Origin: Candidatus Nitrotoga sp. LAW
Lineage (GTDB): Bacteria; Pseudomonadota; Gammaproteobacteria; Burkholderiales; Gallionellaceae
Reading direction: 5' to 3'
Assembly (NCBI GenBank): GCA_003402315.1
Contig: QFXI01000022.1
Span: 52,410 to 116,409 of the forward strand
Length of the DNA stretch: 64,000 bases
Of the stretch, positions 21,105-30,266 are shown piece after piece. The notes beneath the pieces are model-generated. The model was not told the origin of the DNA. It saw nothing but the letters and a program-made list of their open reading frames with translations, and made no database searches. The first letter of the stretch is position 1, and each line of letters starts with the position of its first letter. A program made the position numbers and the translations under genes.

Positions 21105-22195
21105 CCAAACAAGCGCCTCCCGCTGAACCAATTAATCCTGTTATGCCTGAGACGCCAATAGCGCCTACTGCTTCAGCGCATAATCGTGTGGGAAATATTA
21201 TTTCACGCATGAGTGTTGTGCCAATAGTATTGGCTGTAGTGCTGGTAGTATTCCTATGGCAGTGGTTTGACATGCATCTCCAGATTAATAATATGCAACA
21301 GGAATTGGCGCGCCGCTTGACAGAAATGGACGGCAACAACAAGGCTAGCCAAGTATTGGTAATGCAAGTGCAGGAATCCATGCGTGAACTGTCTGTTAAA
21401 GTGAATGTGCTGGAAGCCCATTCTGCCGAAGCACAAAATCAGCGAGCCGCACTGGAGTCGTTGTATCAAGATATGTCCGGCAGCCGCGATGAGACGGTGC
21501 TGGCTGAAGTGGAGCAGTTGCTGCTGATCGCAGGGCAGCAATTACAACTTTCGGCCAATGTAAAGGCGGCGTTAATCGCCATGCAACAGGCCGATGATCG
21601 TCTTAAGCGTATGGATCGAGCCGCCTTAAATGGACTGCGTAAGGCCATCAATCGCGATATCGATAAGTTGCGTACCTTGCCAGATGTAGATGTGCAGGGT
21701 ATTAAGTTCCGCCTCGATAATCTCATCGCTGAAGTGGACACCTTACCGCTGGTACAGGACGTTGCTCATGTGCCGCAGAATAAAAATGTCGCCATAACCC
21801 CACCAGTACTTGATGAAAGCGCATGGCGAAGATTAATGCGCGAAATTTGGGAAGACATGAAACGCTTGGTGCGTATCGAAAATATACAAAAGCGTGAGTT
21901 GCCGCTACTGCCACCTACGCAAACTTTCTTTTTACGTGAAAATTTGAAGTTGCGTCTGTTGTCAGCCCGTCTTGGCTTGTTGTCGCGCGACGAAAAGAGC
22001 TTTAAACATGATCTGCAATCAGTACAAGAATGGATCGTACGTTATTTTGATGTCAAATCCACCAATGGTGCGCTAGCTATAACTAATTTGCAGAAGCTGC
22101 GGGAGGCCAGCATAAATATTGAATTGCCAGATGTCAGTGCAAGCCTGGAAGCCGCGCGCAACTATCGTTCTTCGCTCGGCAAGGGGTCACGATGA
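21101..22195 (+). CDS. hemX: HemX-like membrane protein
   Basis: A 364-residue protein with a cytoplasmic proline-rich start, one membrane segment (about residues 38-53, VVPIVLAVVLVVFLWQW) and a long coiled coil (NMQQELARRLTEMDG onward). It belongs to the family often called uroporphyrinogen-III C-methyltransferase HemX, but it lacks the SAM-binding motifs of a methyltransferase, so that activity is not supported. Overlaps with hemD and hemY at both ends show translational coupling. Confidence 0.9.
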   Translation: MTKQAPPAEPINPVMPETPIAPTASAHNRVGNIISRMSVVPIVLAVVLVVFLWQWFDMHLQINNMQQELARRLTEMDGNNKASQVLVMQVQESMRELSVKVNVLEAHSAEAQNQRAALESLYQDMSGSRDETVLAEVEQLLLIAGQQLQLSANVKAALIAMQQADDRLKRMDRAALNGLRKAINRDIDKLRTLPDVDVQGIKFRLDNLIAEVDTLPLVQDVAHVPQNKNVAITPPVLDESAWRRLMREIWEDMKRLVRIENIQKRELPLLPPTQTFFLRENLKLRLLSARLGLLSRDEKSFKHDLQSVQEWIVRYFDVKSTNGALAITNLQKLREASINIELPDVSASLEAARNYRSSLGKGSR

Positions 22196-23373
22196 AGTTT
22201 CTGATGTGGATACTGGGATTATTCTCGCTAGCCGTGGCGTTAAAGTTGGCAGCCCACAATCCGGGCTACTTGCTGCTAGTGTATCCACCCTACCGTATTG
22301 AGATCTCGCTCACCCTGTTTTTGCTGATACTGCTAACCCTGTTCGTTTTTGGATATTTCGTCGTACGCTTAGCGTTGTCCGCTATCCGCCTCCCCGCTTA
22401 TGTGCGCCAGTTCCGCATTGAACGTGCTCATAGTAAAGGGCGCTTAGCCATGATGGAAGCGCTTGTCGCCTTCTTCGAAGGACGCTATGCGGTAGCGGAA
22501 AAAGCTGCGGTAGACGCGATGGAGTTAGGCGAAAGCTCTAGCCTCAACCCTGTTATTGCGGCACGTGCAGCGCATGAGCTGCGTGAATTCGAGAGGCGGG
22601 ATGCTTACCTAGCTACAGCCGATAATAAGTCGGCGGGTGTATCCATCATGCGCTTGATGGCGCAAGCAAAATTTAATCTCGATCAACATCAGCCCCAAGC
22701 CGCGCTTCAATCGCTGAAAGAGTTGCGCGAGAGCGGGGTAAAAGGACATGTCGGCGCACTTCATCTTGAGCTTAGGGCACAGCAACAGGCGCGAAATTGG
22801 GATGCGATACTAAATGTTGTAGATCAATTGGAAAAGCGCAGTGCAATGGATAGCGTCGCTGCCGCACAGATACGCCAGCAAGCTTGGCTGGAGAAAATCC
22901 GCGCACACACGCTGGATGCCCCCGCGTTGCTAGCTATTTGGAAAAGTACTCCTGGTGAGTTCAAAAGGCGCCCTAAAGTTGTAGCGGCGGCTGTGCGTGC
23001 TTTCATCCATCAAGGGGATTGTCGTAACGCAAGGCAGATTATTACTGATAGACTGAACGCGGCATGGGATAGCGATTTGGTAATGCTCTATGGAGAATGC
23101 CTGACGGGCGAAGCAGGAAGCCATATTGAACAGGCAGAGCGTTGGCTCAAGCAGCATCCTGATGATGCCGGATTATTGCTGGTGCTAGGGAAGCTGTGCT
23201 TGCACCAAGGGTTGTGGAGTAAAGCCCAAAACTATCTGGATGCCAGCAACAGCATTGCACCCAGTAGTGCTGCGTATACTGCGCTCGGTTATTTGTCTGA
23301 AAAATTGCAGCAGCCAGACGAGGCATTTAAATATTTTCAGAAAGCAATGATGTTAGCGCAACCGGGTAAATAA
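22192..23373 (+). CDS. hemY: HemY TPR membrane protein
   Basis: A 393-residue inner-membrane protein with two N-terminal membrane helices (MKFLMWILGLFSLAVALKL and ISLTLFLLILLTLFVFGYF) and a periplasm- or cytoplasm-facing tetratricopeptide body. The HemY N-terminal domain signature GRLAMMEALVAFFEGRYAVAEKAA is present. Despite the name, proteobacterial HemY of this type is not the protoporphyrinogen oxidase of Gram-positives; here hemJ at 32073 is the likely oxidase. It overlaps the hemX stop by four bases. Confidence 0.92.
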   Translation: MKFLMWILGLFSLAVALKLAAHNPGYLLLVYPPYRIEISLTLFLLILLTLFVFGYFVVRLALSAIRLPAYVRQFRIERAHSKGRLAMMEALVAFFEGRYAVAEKAAVDAMELGESSSLNPVIAARAAHELREFERRDAYLATADNKSAGVSIMRLMAQAKFNLDQHQPQAALQSLKELRESGVKGHVGALHLELRAQQQARNWDAILNVVDQLEKRSAMDSVAAAQIRQQAWLEKIRAHTLDAPALLAIWKSTPGEFKRRPKVVAAAVRAFIHQGDCRNARQIITDRLNAAWDSDLVMLYGECLTGEAGSHIEQAERWLKQHPDDAGLLLVLGKLCLHQGLWSKAQNYLDASNSIAPSSAAYTALGYLSEKLQQPDEAFKYFQKAMMLAQPGK

Positions 23374-23465
23374 GCCAGCGTAGCCTGGATGACGCGGTAG
23401 CGCAGACTATGCCAGCCCTGTTATTGCCACATTCCTACCTGCATCCTGTATGGATAAAATCAGCG

Positions 23466-24137
23466 CTAAGAATAGCCCTGGCTAGCGAGCCTTTCAGTAG
23501 GCAGTTGATTTGAATTAAATAACGTGGACAATTTTTTTGCTGTCGCCATGATGTCCTCCGCATCAAATATAGTCGAAATCACCGCCAGCGCATCTGCACC
23601 GGCATGCACTAACGATGCGGCATTGTGCGGGGTGATGCCGCCTATTGCTACCAGCGGTACGGCAAGTTCGGTACGCGCTTGCCGCAATAATTCAATATCA
23701 GCCACTTCAGCGTTGGGCTTGATGGTTGAGGGAAAAAATGCTCCGAATGCCACGTAATCCGCACCTGTATAAACTGCATTTTGAGCCAGTGATAGACGGT
23801 TATAGCAAGAAACGCCGATAATTTTATGTATTCCTAGTACGGCACGTGCCGTATCAACGCTATCATCCGCTACGCCTAAATGCACCCCATCTGCATCCAC
23901 TTGCGCCGCCAGTTGCACATCGTCATTTACAATAAACGGTATGGCAAATTCATGCGTCAGTTTGCGTAAGGCGAGAGCCTGTTCCAACCGCTGCACACTA
24001 CTTGCTGATTTATTGCGATACTGCACAATCTGTACTTTGCCTGTCAGTGCCAGTCGTACGCGATGCAGCAAATCTGTGGTGTCAGCGCAGTCTGGTGTAA
24101 TGGCGTAAACGCCTTTAATGGCGTACGCTGGATTCAT
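23466..24137 (-). CDS. thiE: Thiamine phosphate synthase
   Basis: Joins HMP pyrophosphate with the thiazole phosphate to make thiamine phosphate. Typical segments: GVYAITPD at the start, QYRNKSASS, FIVNDDVQLAAQVDADGVHLG, GVSCYN, YVAFGAFFPSTIKP, PLVAIGGITPHNA and ALAVISTIFDA. The ATG at 24137 fits the family N-terminus; ATGs at 24149 and 24206 extend it without support. The start lies inside the 3' end of thiD, so the two are translated as a unit. Confidence 0.94.
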   Translation of the reverse strand: MNPAYAIKGVYAITPDCADTTDLLHRVRLALTGKVQIVQYRNKSASSVQRLEQALALRKLTHEFAIPFIVNDDVQLAAQVDADGVHLGVADDSVDTARAVLGIHKIIGVSCYNRLSLAQNAVYTGADYVAFGAFFPSTIKPNAEVADIELLRQARTELAVPLVAIGGITPHNAASLVHAGADALAVISTIFDAEDIMATAKKLSTLFNSNQLPTERLASQGYS

Positions 24138-24951
24138 CCTCTTCGTCATCACGAGCCCAAAATAACCGATCTGGAATGTGTTGTCCCATGCCAGGTCGGA
24201 AAGCATATTGCAATGCCTTCCAAGTGAACTCCTGGGCCTCTTTCACCGCTTCATTCACCGGTAAGCCATTGGCCAACAAAGAGGCGATAGCCGAGGCCAA
24301 TGTGCAGCCGGAGCCATGATAAATGCCTGGTAGGCGCGTCCAGCTATCGCTACGTATTACGCCGTTTTCCCCGTAAAGAGTGTTAATTACCTTGGGCGTA
24401 TGCTCGTGTGTGCCCGTCACCAGCACATATTCACAACCGAGCTGCACAATACGCTTAGCGCACTCAGCCAGGTCAGGGTTATCTTCGTCATTATCTTCAT
24501 CTTGAATGAGACGGCGTGCCTCTATGCTATTTGGTGTCAAGATAATGGTCTGCGGCAATAGTAGTTCACGCAGCGCGTCCAACATGTCCTCATCGGCTAG
24601 TTCATCGCCACGGCCGGATGCTAGCACCGGGTCAAATACCAATGGAATATCGGGATAATCGGAGATTACCTCAGCAATTGCCGCAATATTCTCTACGCTG
24701 CCCAGCAGACCGATTTTGAATGCCGCCACAGGCATATCTTCCAGCACTGCGCGTGCCTGATCAGAGACCCATTCAGCATCAATTGGCAAGATGTCATCTA
24801 CTCCGCTAGTATCCTGTACCGTAACTGCCGTCACCACGGACAAGGGGTGACAACCCATACTGGCAATAGTCAGAATATCGGCCTGTAAACCTGCCCCTCC
24901 GCTAGGATCAGTGGCACCAAAAGTAAGGACAATAGGTGGGATATCAGACAT
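24115..24951 (-). CDS. thiD: Hydroxymethylpyrimidine/phosphomethylpyrimidine kinase
   Basis: Phosphorylates HMP and HMP-phosphate for thiamine synthesis. From the ATG at 24951 it has 278 residues. Motifs: VLTFGATDPSGGAGLQADI, HPLSVVTAVTVQDT, the substrate loop FDPVLASGRGD, and LPGIYHGSGCTLASAIAS with the catalytic Cys and anion hole. An acidic insert (IQDEDNDEDNPDL) is slightly unusual. It is followed by an overlapping thiE. No TPP riboswitch is seen upstream. Confidence 0.94.
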   Translation of the reverse strand: MSDIPPIVLTFGATDPSGGAGLQADILTIASMGCHPLSVVTAVTVQDTSGVDDILPIDAEWVSDQARAVLEDMPVAAFKIGLLGSVENIAAIAEVISDYPDIPLVFDPVLASGRGDELADEDMLDALRELLLPQTIILTPNSIEARRLIQDEDNDEDNPDLAECAKRIVQLGCEYVLVTGTHEHTPKVINTLYGENGVIRSDSWTRLPGIYHGSGCTLASAIASLLANGLPVNEAVKEAQEFTWKALQYAFRPGMGQHIPDRLFWARDDEEDESSVRH

Positions 24952-25012
24952 GGCAGTAAGTGTCATTGTAAAATACAAAAGAAAGACGCAATTTTAACTG
25001 AAATTACTCGCC

Positions 25013-25195
25013 ATGACCCCAAACCTTGAATATAAAACCTACATGTGCCTAATTTGCGGATGGCTATACGACGAAGCCACTGGCTCCCCAGAAGATGGTA
25101 TTTTGCCCGGCACGCGCTGGGAAGATGTGCCTATTAACTGGACTTGCCCGGAATGCGGGGCGCGTAAGGAAGATTTTGATATGGTTGAATTTTAA
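25013..25195 (+). CDS. rubA: Rubredoxin
   Basis: A 60-residue iron protein with the two CxxC knuckles ([14 protein letters not shown] and [13 protein letters not shown]) that bind one Fe, plus the conserved [12 protein letters not shown]. It carries single electrons, commonly to rubredoxin oxygen reductases or detoxification enzymes. It is divergent from thiD, with about 60 bases between them. No partner reductase is next to it. Confidence 0.97.
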   Translation: MTPNLEYKTYMCLICGWLYDEATGSPEDGILPGTRWEDVPINWTCPECGARKEDFDMVEF

Positions 25196-25380
25196 TGCTC
25201 AGCTTTAAAAACGACTTGTATTTGAATGCAGTTGGGCGTATAAAAGTAAACGTTAGGGCTGGGTAAGATCAGAACGTAAACCATTTGGGGGACGCTTATC
25301 GAGACTGCAATCAATATAATCTGAAGTGAATATCTCACCGGTATCAAACCGGTTAAGTCGGTAACCCATATATCGACATA

Positions 25381-25403
25381 TAACGCCGCCCAATGCGGCG
25401 TTA
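25381..25403. terminator. Hairpin between rubredoxin and the FGE array
   Basis: A perfect 9-bp stem (TAACGCCGC/GCGGCGTTA) with a 5-base loop in the space between the plus-strand rubredoxin and the end of the minus-strand FGE-like gene. It can serve either strand. The T-run is weak on both sides, so termination is likely but not certain. Confidence 0.55.
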
Positions 25404-25452
25404 TTGCTTCTCAAGCTCAATCAGCACTTGATTTGCAAAATAAGCTACAACC

Positions 25453-26595
25453 TCATGGCAATGTTCTGGCAACACGAAAGCCTGTGTAAGCGTTACGGCT
25501 CGATTGATCGCTCATGAAGCGCACGGCGGAGCGCGCGTCCCTCGGATCAATGATCCATGAACCGCCGCGCAGCACTCGCCATTCTTGGTTGCTTAGCGTG
25601 CTTGTTGCACCGCCAGACGACCAAGCCTTGCCATCTGCCGGAGCCCCTCTGTAGGTATCATGCCATGTATCCTCTACCCATTCCCAGACATTTCCCAGCA
25701 TGTCATGCAACCCAAATGCGTTAGGCGCAAAACTTCCTACTGGCGAGGCACGCTTGCAACTCCATTCGCTTTTGCTGTCTTGGCAATTGCAGTTATTTTT
25801 CCCAAGCTCATCACCCCAGTAATACTCCGTTACCGATCCGGCACGGCACGCATATTCCCATTCCGCCTCTGTCAACAAGCGGTAGGTCTTGCCCGTATGG
25901 GTTGATAGCCAGCGCACATAGGCTTGTGCATGAATAAAATTAACATTAGTCACTGGCAAATTGTCACCTGTCCAACCGTTATTTGCAGGAGAATAGGTGG
26001 TTTCGCCTGACACGACGAAACGCTTCCATTCCGCCACTGTAACCGGGTATTTCCCCACCGCAAAAGGGCGGGTAATCGTGACCTTATGTTTGTTAGATAT
26101 TTCGCCCATACGATAACTGCCGGCCGGTATCACTACCATCTCGGGAGTATCCGGCCCATCGCGGAAAATTTTGGCAAGCCCGACTTCGGTTGTCGCCGTC
26201 ATTTGCTCCAATTGGATTTGTTCTACCGACCAACACTCTATCCCTAACGGCCCACTCAGCTCTTCTTTCTGTTCCCTAAGCTTTACCTGGGCCTGTGCAT
26301 GTTCTTCCGCCAGATAGATGAGATGGGCAGCCTCTTTATCATTAGATGCCTGCACCCATTCTTTTTCCACTAAGCCATCTTGCGTGATGACATTAATAAG
26401 GTGGCTACCCGTAGATAAAGAAAAGCGTCGGGGTGTGTTTTTATCCAGTTGCCCCTGATCGTCGCCATCTATCGTGAGATAACAATCCATATCAGATTCA
26501 AGCAGCAAAGCAGCGGCAGTCTTAACAGAAGGCTCGCCGCCGGAATCTGAATGTTTAAGATGGTCTTCGTGTTGTTCATTACTCATTAATGCCAT
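25453..26595 (-). CDS. FGE/SUMF1-fold protein 1 of 4, with PEGA-like N-domain
   Basis: A 380-residue protein, last in transcription order of a four-gene array. Residues about 27-85 look like a PEGA-type beta domain (LLLESDMDCYLTIDGDDQG, GSHLINVITQDGLVEKEW). A linker GIECWSVEQIQLEQ follows, then the formylglycine-generating-enzyme fold: MVVIPAGSYRMG, AVGKYPVTVAEWKRF, LPVTNVNFIHAQAYVRWLS, YRLLTEAEWEYACRAG, GLHDMLGNVWEWVED, LRGGSW...GFRVARTL. The catalytic cysteine pair of true FGE is absent at the RSAVR position, so sulfatase activation is unlikely. The NNCNCQDS motif is shared by all four. No signal peptide is seen. Confidence 0.85.
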   Translation of the reverse strand: MALMSNEQHEDHLKHSDSGGEPSVKTAAALLLESDMDCYLTIDGDDQGQLDKNTPRRFSLSTGSHLINVITQDGLVEKEWVQASNDKEAAHLIYLAEEHAQAQVKLREQKEELSGPLGIECWSVEQIQLEQMTATTEVGLAKIFRDGPDTPEMVVIPAGSYRMGEISNKHKVTITRPFAVGKYPVTVAEWKRFVVSGETTYSPANNGWTGDNLPVTNVNFIHAQAYVRWLSTHTGKTYRLLTEAEWEYACRAGSVTEYYWGDELGKNNCNCQDSKSEWSCKRASPVGSFAPNAFGLHDMLGNVWEWVEDTWHDTYRGAPADGKAWSSGGATSTLSNQEWRVLRGGSWIIDPRDARSAVRFMSDQSSRNAYTGFRVARTLP

Positions 26596-26717
26596 CCGTG
26601 TTAAAGAATTGAAGAGAAAAGGGTAAGGATTCAGAACGCTAACTTACAAAAACCTGCTGTGCAGATGTTTGCAAATTTAGATATTTTTGAAAATACACTC
26701 AATGAATTGACTATTGT

Positions 26718-27824
26718 TTACGGCAGCGTCCTGGCGAGACGAAGGCCGAAATTAAAATTCCTTATTGTTGGCACACTCCCATGACGATGGGCGCTGCGCG
26801 CGTACCTGGGAAAGCTACTCCAAGAGCCACCGCGCATCACGCGACCCAGTTGGTTACCATCGTATGACCAAGGCCTCCCATCGGCTGGCGCTCTTTCGTA
26901 ATTATCATGCCATATGTCCTCTAGCCATTCCCATATGTTCCCCAGCATGTCATGCAGCCCAAAAATGTTGGGAGGAAAGCTCCCCACGGGTGAGGCACGG
27001 TTACGGCTCCATTCGCTTCCACTGTCTTGGCAGTTGCAATTATTATGCCCTATCTCATCACCCCAGTAATATTCCGTTACCGACCCGGCACGGCAAGCGT
27101 ATTCCCATTCCGCTTCAGACAATAAGCGATAGGTCTTACCCGTCTGGGTTGATAGCCAACGCACGTAGTTTTGTGCATCAAACCAACTAACATTGGTTAC
27201 TGGCAAGTTATCGCCTTCCCAATCGTTATCTGAAGGGGAATAGGATATCTCACCTTTGTCGACATAACATTTCCATTCCGCTACCGTAACCGGATATTTA
27301 CCTATTGCAAAAGGGCGAGTAATGGTAACTTTGTATTTGTTAAATGCTTCCCCCCTGCGATAGCTACCTGCTGGTATTACCACCATTTCGGGAAAATCTG
27401 GTCCATCACGGAAAACTTTGGTAAGTCCAACTTCGGTTGCCGCCGCCATTTGCTCCTGTTGTATCTGATCCGCCGACCAACATTCTATGCCCAGTGGCTT
27501 GCCCACTTCTTCTTCACGTTTTGCTTGTAGCTGGGCATATTCTTCCGCCAGTTGAATCAAGTAGACAACCTGCTCTTCGTTATTTAAATCCTGCGTCCAT
27601 TCTTTTTCCAGTAGACCATCTTGTGTGATGACATTGATAAGATGACTACCCAAGGGTAGCGTGATACTGAGAGGAGTATTTTTTTGCAGTGCACCATGGT
27701 TATCGCTATTTACCATGAGGCGGCAGTCCATGTCGGTCTTGAGTAGTAAGATAGCTTCACGACTGCGCCCAGTTTCCTGCGGTTTTTGTTCTTCCATATT
27801 AGTCACCCAATCACCTCTCGCCAC
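26718..27824 (-). CDS. FGE/SUMF1-fold protein 2 of 4, with PEGA-like N-domain
   Basis: A 368-residue paralogue with the same layout as its neighbours: N-terminal LLLKTDMDCRLMVNSDNHG beta domain, linker GIECWSADQIQQEQ, then the FGE fold from MVVIPAGSYRRG to MRGGSW...FGLRLARTLP. Framework residues are nearly identical to paralogue 1. The tail between RGGSW and GLR differs almost completely (SSFPRY, HRHGSVPTI, NFN). The start could also be a few residues downstream, at the MEEQK methionine. It is separated from paralogue 1 by about 120 bases, so an own promoter is possible. Confidence 0.85.
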   Translation of the reverse strand: MARGDWVTNMEEQKPQETGRSREAILLLKTDMDCRLMVNSDNHGALQKNTPLSITLPLGSHLINVITQDGLLEKEWTQDLNNEEQVVYLIQLAEEYAQLQAKREEEVGKPLGIECWSADQIQQEQMAAATEVGLTKVFRDGPDFPEMVVIPAGSYRRGEAFNKYKVTITRPFAIGKYPVTVAEWKCYVDKGEISYSPSDNDWEGDNLPVTNVSWFDAQNYVRWLSTQTGKTYRLLSEAEWEYACRAGSVTEYYWGDEIGHNNCNCQDSGSEWSRNRASPVGSFPPNIFGLHDMLGNIWEWLEDIWHDNYERAPADGRPWSYDGNQLGRVMRGGSWSSFPRYARSAHRHGSVPTIRNFNFGLRLARTLP

Positions 27825-28015
27825 ATTTTACTAACTTTAATGACCTTAATAATGACAAAAACCAAGGTCGGCTTTTGCCAATAGCAATCTGCTGATAACA
27901 TACAAAAGCGGAAGATTTAGTTATTTAACCAAGATTAAATTGAGATTGCACCGGTACTGTTCGTTACTCCAGTGACGATTAAATATCGAAAGGGTCAAAA
28001 ATAGGAGGGAGTCAG

Positions 28016-29200
28016 TTAATCGGCCGGTTCATCCAGTGTGCTGGCAATACGGAACCCGAAATCGTCATATCGGCTTGACGTTACCGCTCGGGCGCGGCTG
28101 GCGGAACGCGCAAGTTTCGGACTACAATCCCAAGAGCCACCACGTACCACGCGTCCTTGCTGATTCCCGCCATACGTCCAAGCTGTCTCATCTGCTGGAG
28201 CACCCTCGTAATTATTATGCCAATGGTCTTCTACCCATTCCCACACATTTCCCAACATGTCATGCACACCAAAAACGTTAGGCGCGAAACTGCCTACCCT
28301 CGAAGCACGTTTACAACTCCATTTGCTCCCGCTATCTTGGCAGTTGCAGTTGTTATCGCCTATTTCATCGCCCCAATAATATTCAGTCACAGAGCCAGCA
28401 CGACAGACATATTCCCATTCCGCTTCAGTCAGTAAGCGGTAACTCTGGCCAGTCTGGGCAGTTAGCCAACGCGCATAATCCTGCGCATCAAACCAACTGA
28501 CATTCGTGACCGGCAGGGTCTCGCCTATCCATCCATTATCAGAAGGCCGATGAGGGGGATCTTCCGGCTCGACGTAAGGCTTCACTTCACTGCCATCCCC
28601 TGGTGCGCCAAAGTAAACGCTCATCGGTTCTTTGGTGACTACGCTCTTCGCATCAACGTATCTTCTCCATTCTTCTACCGTAACTGGATATTTGCCTACG
28701 GCAAAAGAACGAGTAATGGTGACCTTATGTTTATCAGATGTGTCGCCCATTCGATAGCTGCCCGCCGGTATTACCACCATTTCGGGATAATCCGGCCCAT
28801 CACGGAAAATTGGGGCAAGCCCCGCTTTTTTTGCCGCTTCCAGCTGCTCTTGCTGTATTTGTTCTACCGACAAACACTCTATGCCTAGCGGCTCCCGCAT
28901 TTCTTCTTCAAGTTTTACTCGTGCCTGGGCGTGTTCATCCGCCAGATGAATGAAATGCACGACCTCTTCTTCCCGATATAGTGGCTGCACCCATTCTTTT
29001 CCCACCAGACCATCTTGCGTAGCGGCATGAATAAGAGGGTATCCTAATGGTAAAAGGAAGCTACGGGGATAATCTCTTTCTAGCCTACCTTGATCCTCGC
29101 CATCGATCGTGAGGTGACAGTCTATGTCTGTCTCCAACAGCAGAGTGGCTACTTGGCTGTGCTCGGCTCCCTGATGTTTTTGTTCTTCCTGTTCAATCAC
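28016..29200 (-). CDS. FGE/SUMF1-fold protein 3 of 4, with PEGA-like N-domain
   Basis: A 394-residue paralogue. It begins with the PEGA-like domain (LLLETDIDCHLTIDGEDQG), then the GIECLSVEQIQQEQ linker, then the FGE fold. It carries an insertion of about 30 residues after AVGKYPVTVEEWRRYVD (SVYFGAPGDGSEVKPYVEPE) and a short extra C-terminus (LDEPAD). The tail between RGGSW and GFR is again unlike the others (DCSPKL, SRARAVTSS, YDD). The NNCNCQDS segment and the LGNVWEWVED motif are kept. Confidence 0.85.
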   Translation of the reverse strand: MIEQEEQKHQGAEHSQVATLLLETDIDCHLTIDGEDQGRLERDYPRSFLLPLGYPLIHAATQDGLVGKEWVQPLYREEEVVHFIHLADEHAQARVKLEEEMREPLGIECLSVEQIQQEQLEAAKKAGLAPIFRDGPDYPEMVVIPAGSYRMGDTSDKHKVTITRSFAVGKYPVTVEEWRRYVDAKSVVTKEPMSVYFGAPGDGSEVKPYVEPEDPPHRPSDNGWIGETLPVTNVSWFDAQDYARWLTAQTGQSYRLLTEAEWEYVCRAGSVTEYYWGDEIGDNNCNCQDSGSKWSCKRASRVGSFAPNVFGVHDMLGNVWEWVEDHWHNNYEGAPADETAWTYGGNQQGRVVRGGSWDCSPKLARSASRARAVTSSRYDDFGFRIASTLDEPAD

Positions 29201-29339
29201 CTAACCATCTCCCTTGCAAATTTCTCATTTCAATATCGATTACGTAATACCTTATCAGACAAAATTACTTGGTGTAGCCCAATGTTATAAAGTGTAGGAG
29301 AAATACAGACTTAGATTTGATAATTAAGCCGCCGTTTCA

Positions 29340-30266
29340 TTACAGCGCTCTAGCAATACGGAAACCGATACCATAGTTCCGGATTGAAGGTTCAATCCAT
29401 AGGCGAAGGGGAGAGCGCGCGTCCCGAGGGTCGCTATCCCAGCATCCCCCACGCAGCACACGCCACTGCCGGTTGCCTTCGGACATCCAAGCCGTTCCAT
29501 CATCTGGAGCGCCTTCATAATTTTCATGCCATGGATCCTCCACCCATTCCCATGCGTTTCCCAGCATGTCATACAGGCCAAAAGTGTTAGGTTTAAAACT
29601 ACCCACGGGCGAGGCACTTTTACAGCTCCACTCACTTTCGCTGTCTTGACAATTACAATTGTTATGTCCTATCTCATCACCCCAGTAGTATTCAGTCACT
29701 GACCCTGCACGACATGCGTACTCCCATTCAGCCTCAGTCAGTAAACGGTAGGCATGGCCTGTCTGGGTTGATAGCCAACGCACATAATCCTGCGCATCAA
29801 ACCAATTGATATTAGTTACCGGTAAATCACTGTTAGTCTCTTTAACATAACTTAAAACTTCGTGATGCAATTCAGTCGCTTTCGTAGGAGTTTTGAGTAA
29901 CACTTTGTGAGGCCCACGAATTGTTCCTGTACCCGCCAAATACCCCGCCCCAATACCAGGCAATACCTCATCTTCAGGCCGCAATCTCTCGACGAAACGC
30001 TTCCATTCCTCTACCGTAACCAGATATTTCCCTACTGCAAAGGGACGGGCAAAAGTAACCTTATGTTTTTCAAATGCTTCACCCATGCCATAACTTCCCG
30101 CCGGTAGCACCACCATTTCAGGGGTATCCGGTCTATCACGAAATGTTATTTTTTCAAATCCCGCTTCCTTCGCCGCCAATATTTGTGCTTGTTGTATTTG
30201 TTCCACCGACCAGCACTCTATACCCACAGACTGGTTCAATTCTTCAAATTTTTGCTCGTTTTTCAT
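29340..30266 (-). CDS. FGE/SUMF1-fold protein 4 of 4, lacking the N-domain
   Basis: First gene of the array in transcription order. From the ATG at 30266 (preceded by GGAGA) it has 308 residues and starts directly at the linker (MKNEQKFEELNQSVGIECW), so the PEGA-like domain is missing. An in-frame start at 30380 would add 38 unrelated residues. An insertion after AVGKYLVTVEEWKRFVE is longer than in paralogue 3 and different in sequence. The tail reads LRGGCW...GFRIARAL, with a Cys in place of the usual Ser. NNCNCQDS is kept. Whether it cooperates with the others is unknown. Confidence 0.83.
   Translation of the reverse strand: MKNEQKFEELNQSVGIECWSVEQIQQAQILAAKEAGFEKITFRDRPDTPEMVVLPAGSYGMGEAFEKHKVTFARPFAVGKYLVTVEEWKRFVERLRPEDEVLPGIGAGYLAGTGTIRGPHKVLLKTPTKATELHHEVLSYVKETNSDLPVTNINWFDAQDYVRWLSTQTGHAYRLLTEAEWEYACRAGSVTEYYWGDEIGHNNCNCQDSESEWSCKSASPVGSFKPNTFGLYDMLGNAWEWVEDPWHENYEGAPDDGTAWMSEGNRQWRVLRGGCWDSDPRDARSPLRLWIEPSIRNYGIGFRIARAL

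Noticed and set aside
23373..23466. Possible TPP riboswitch at the thi genes
   Set aside because: The region upstream of thiD (24952-25012) is too short, and no THI-box-like sequence was seen there or around thiE.
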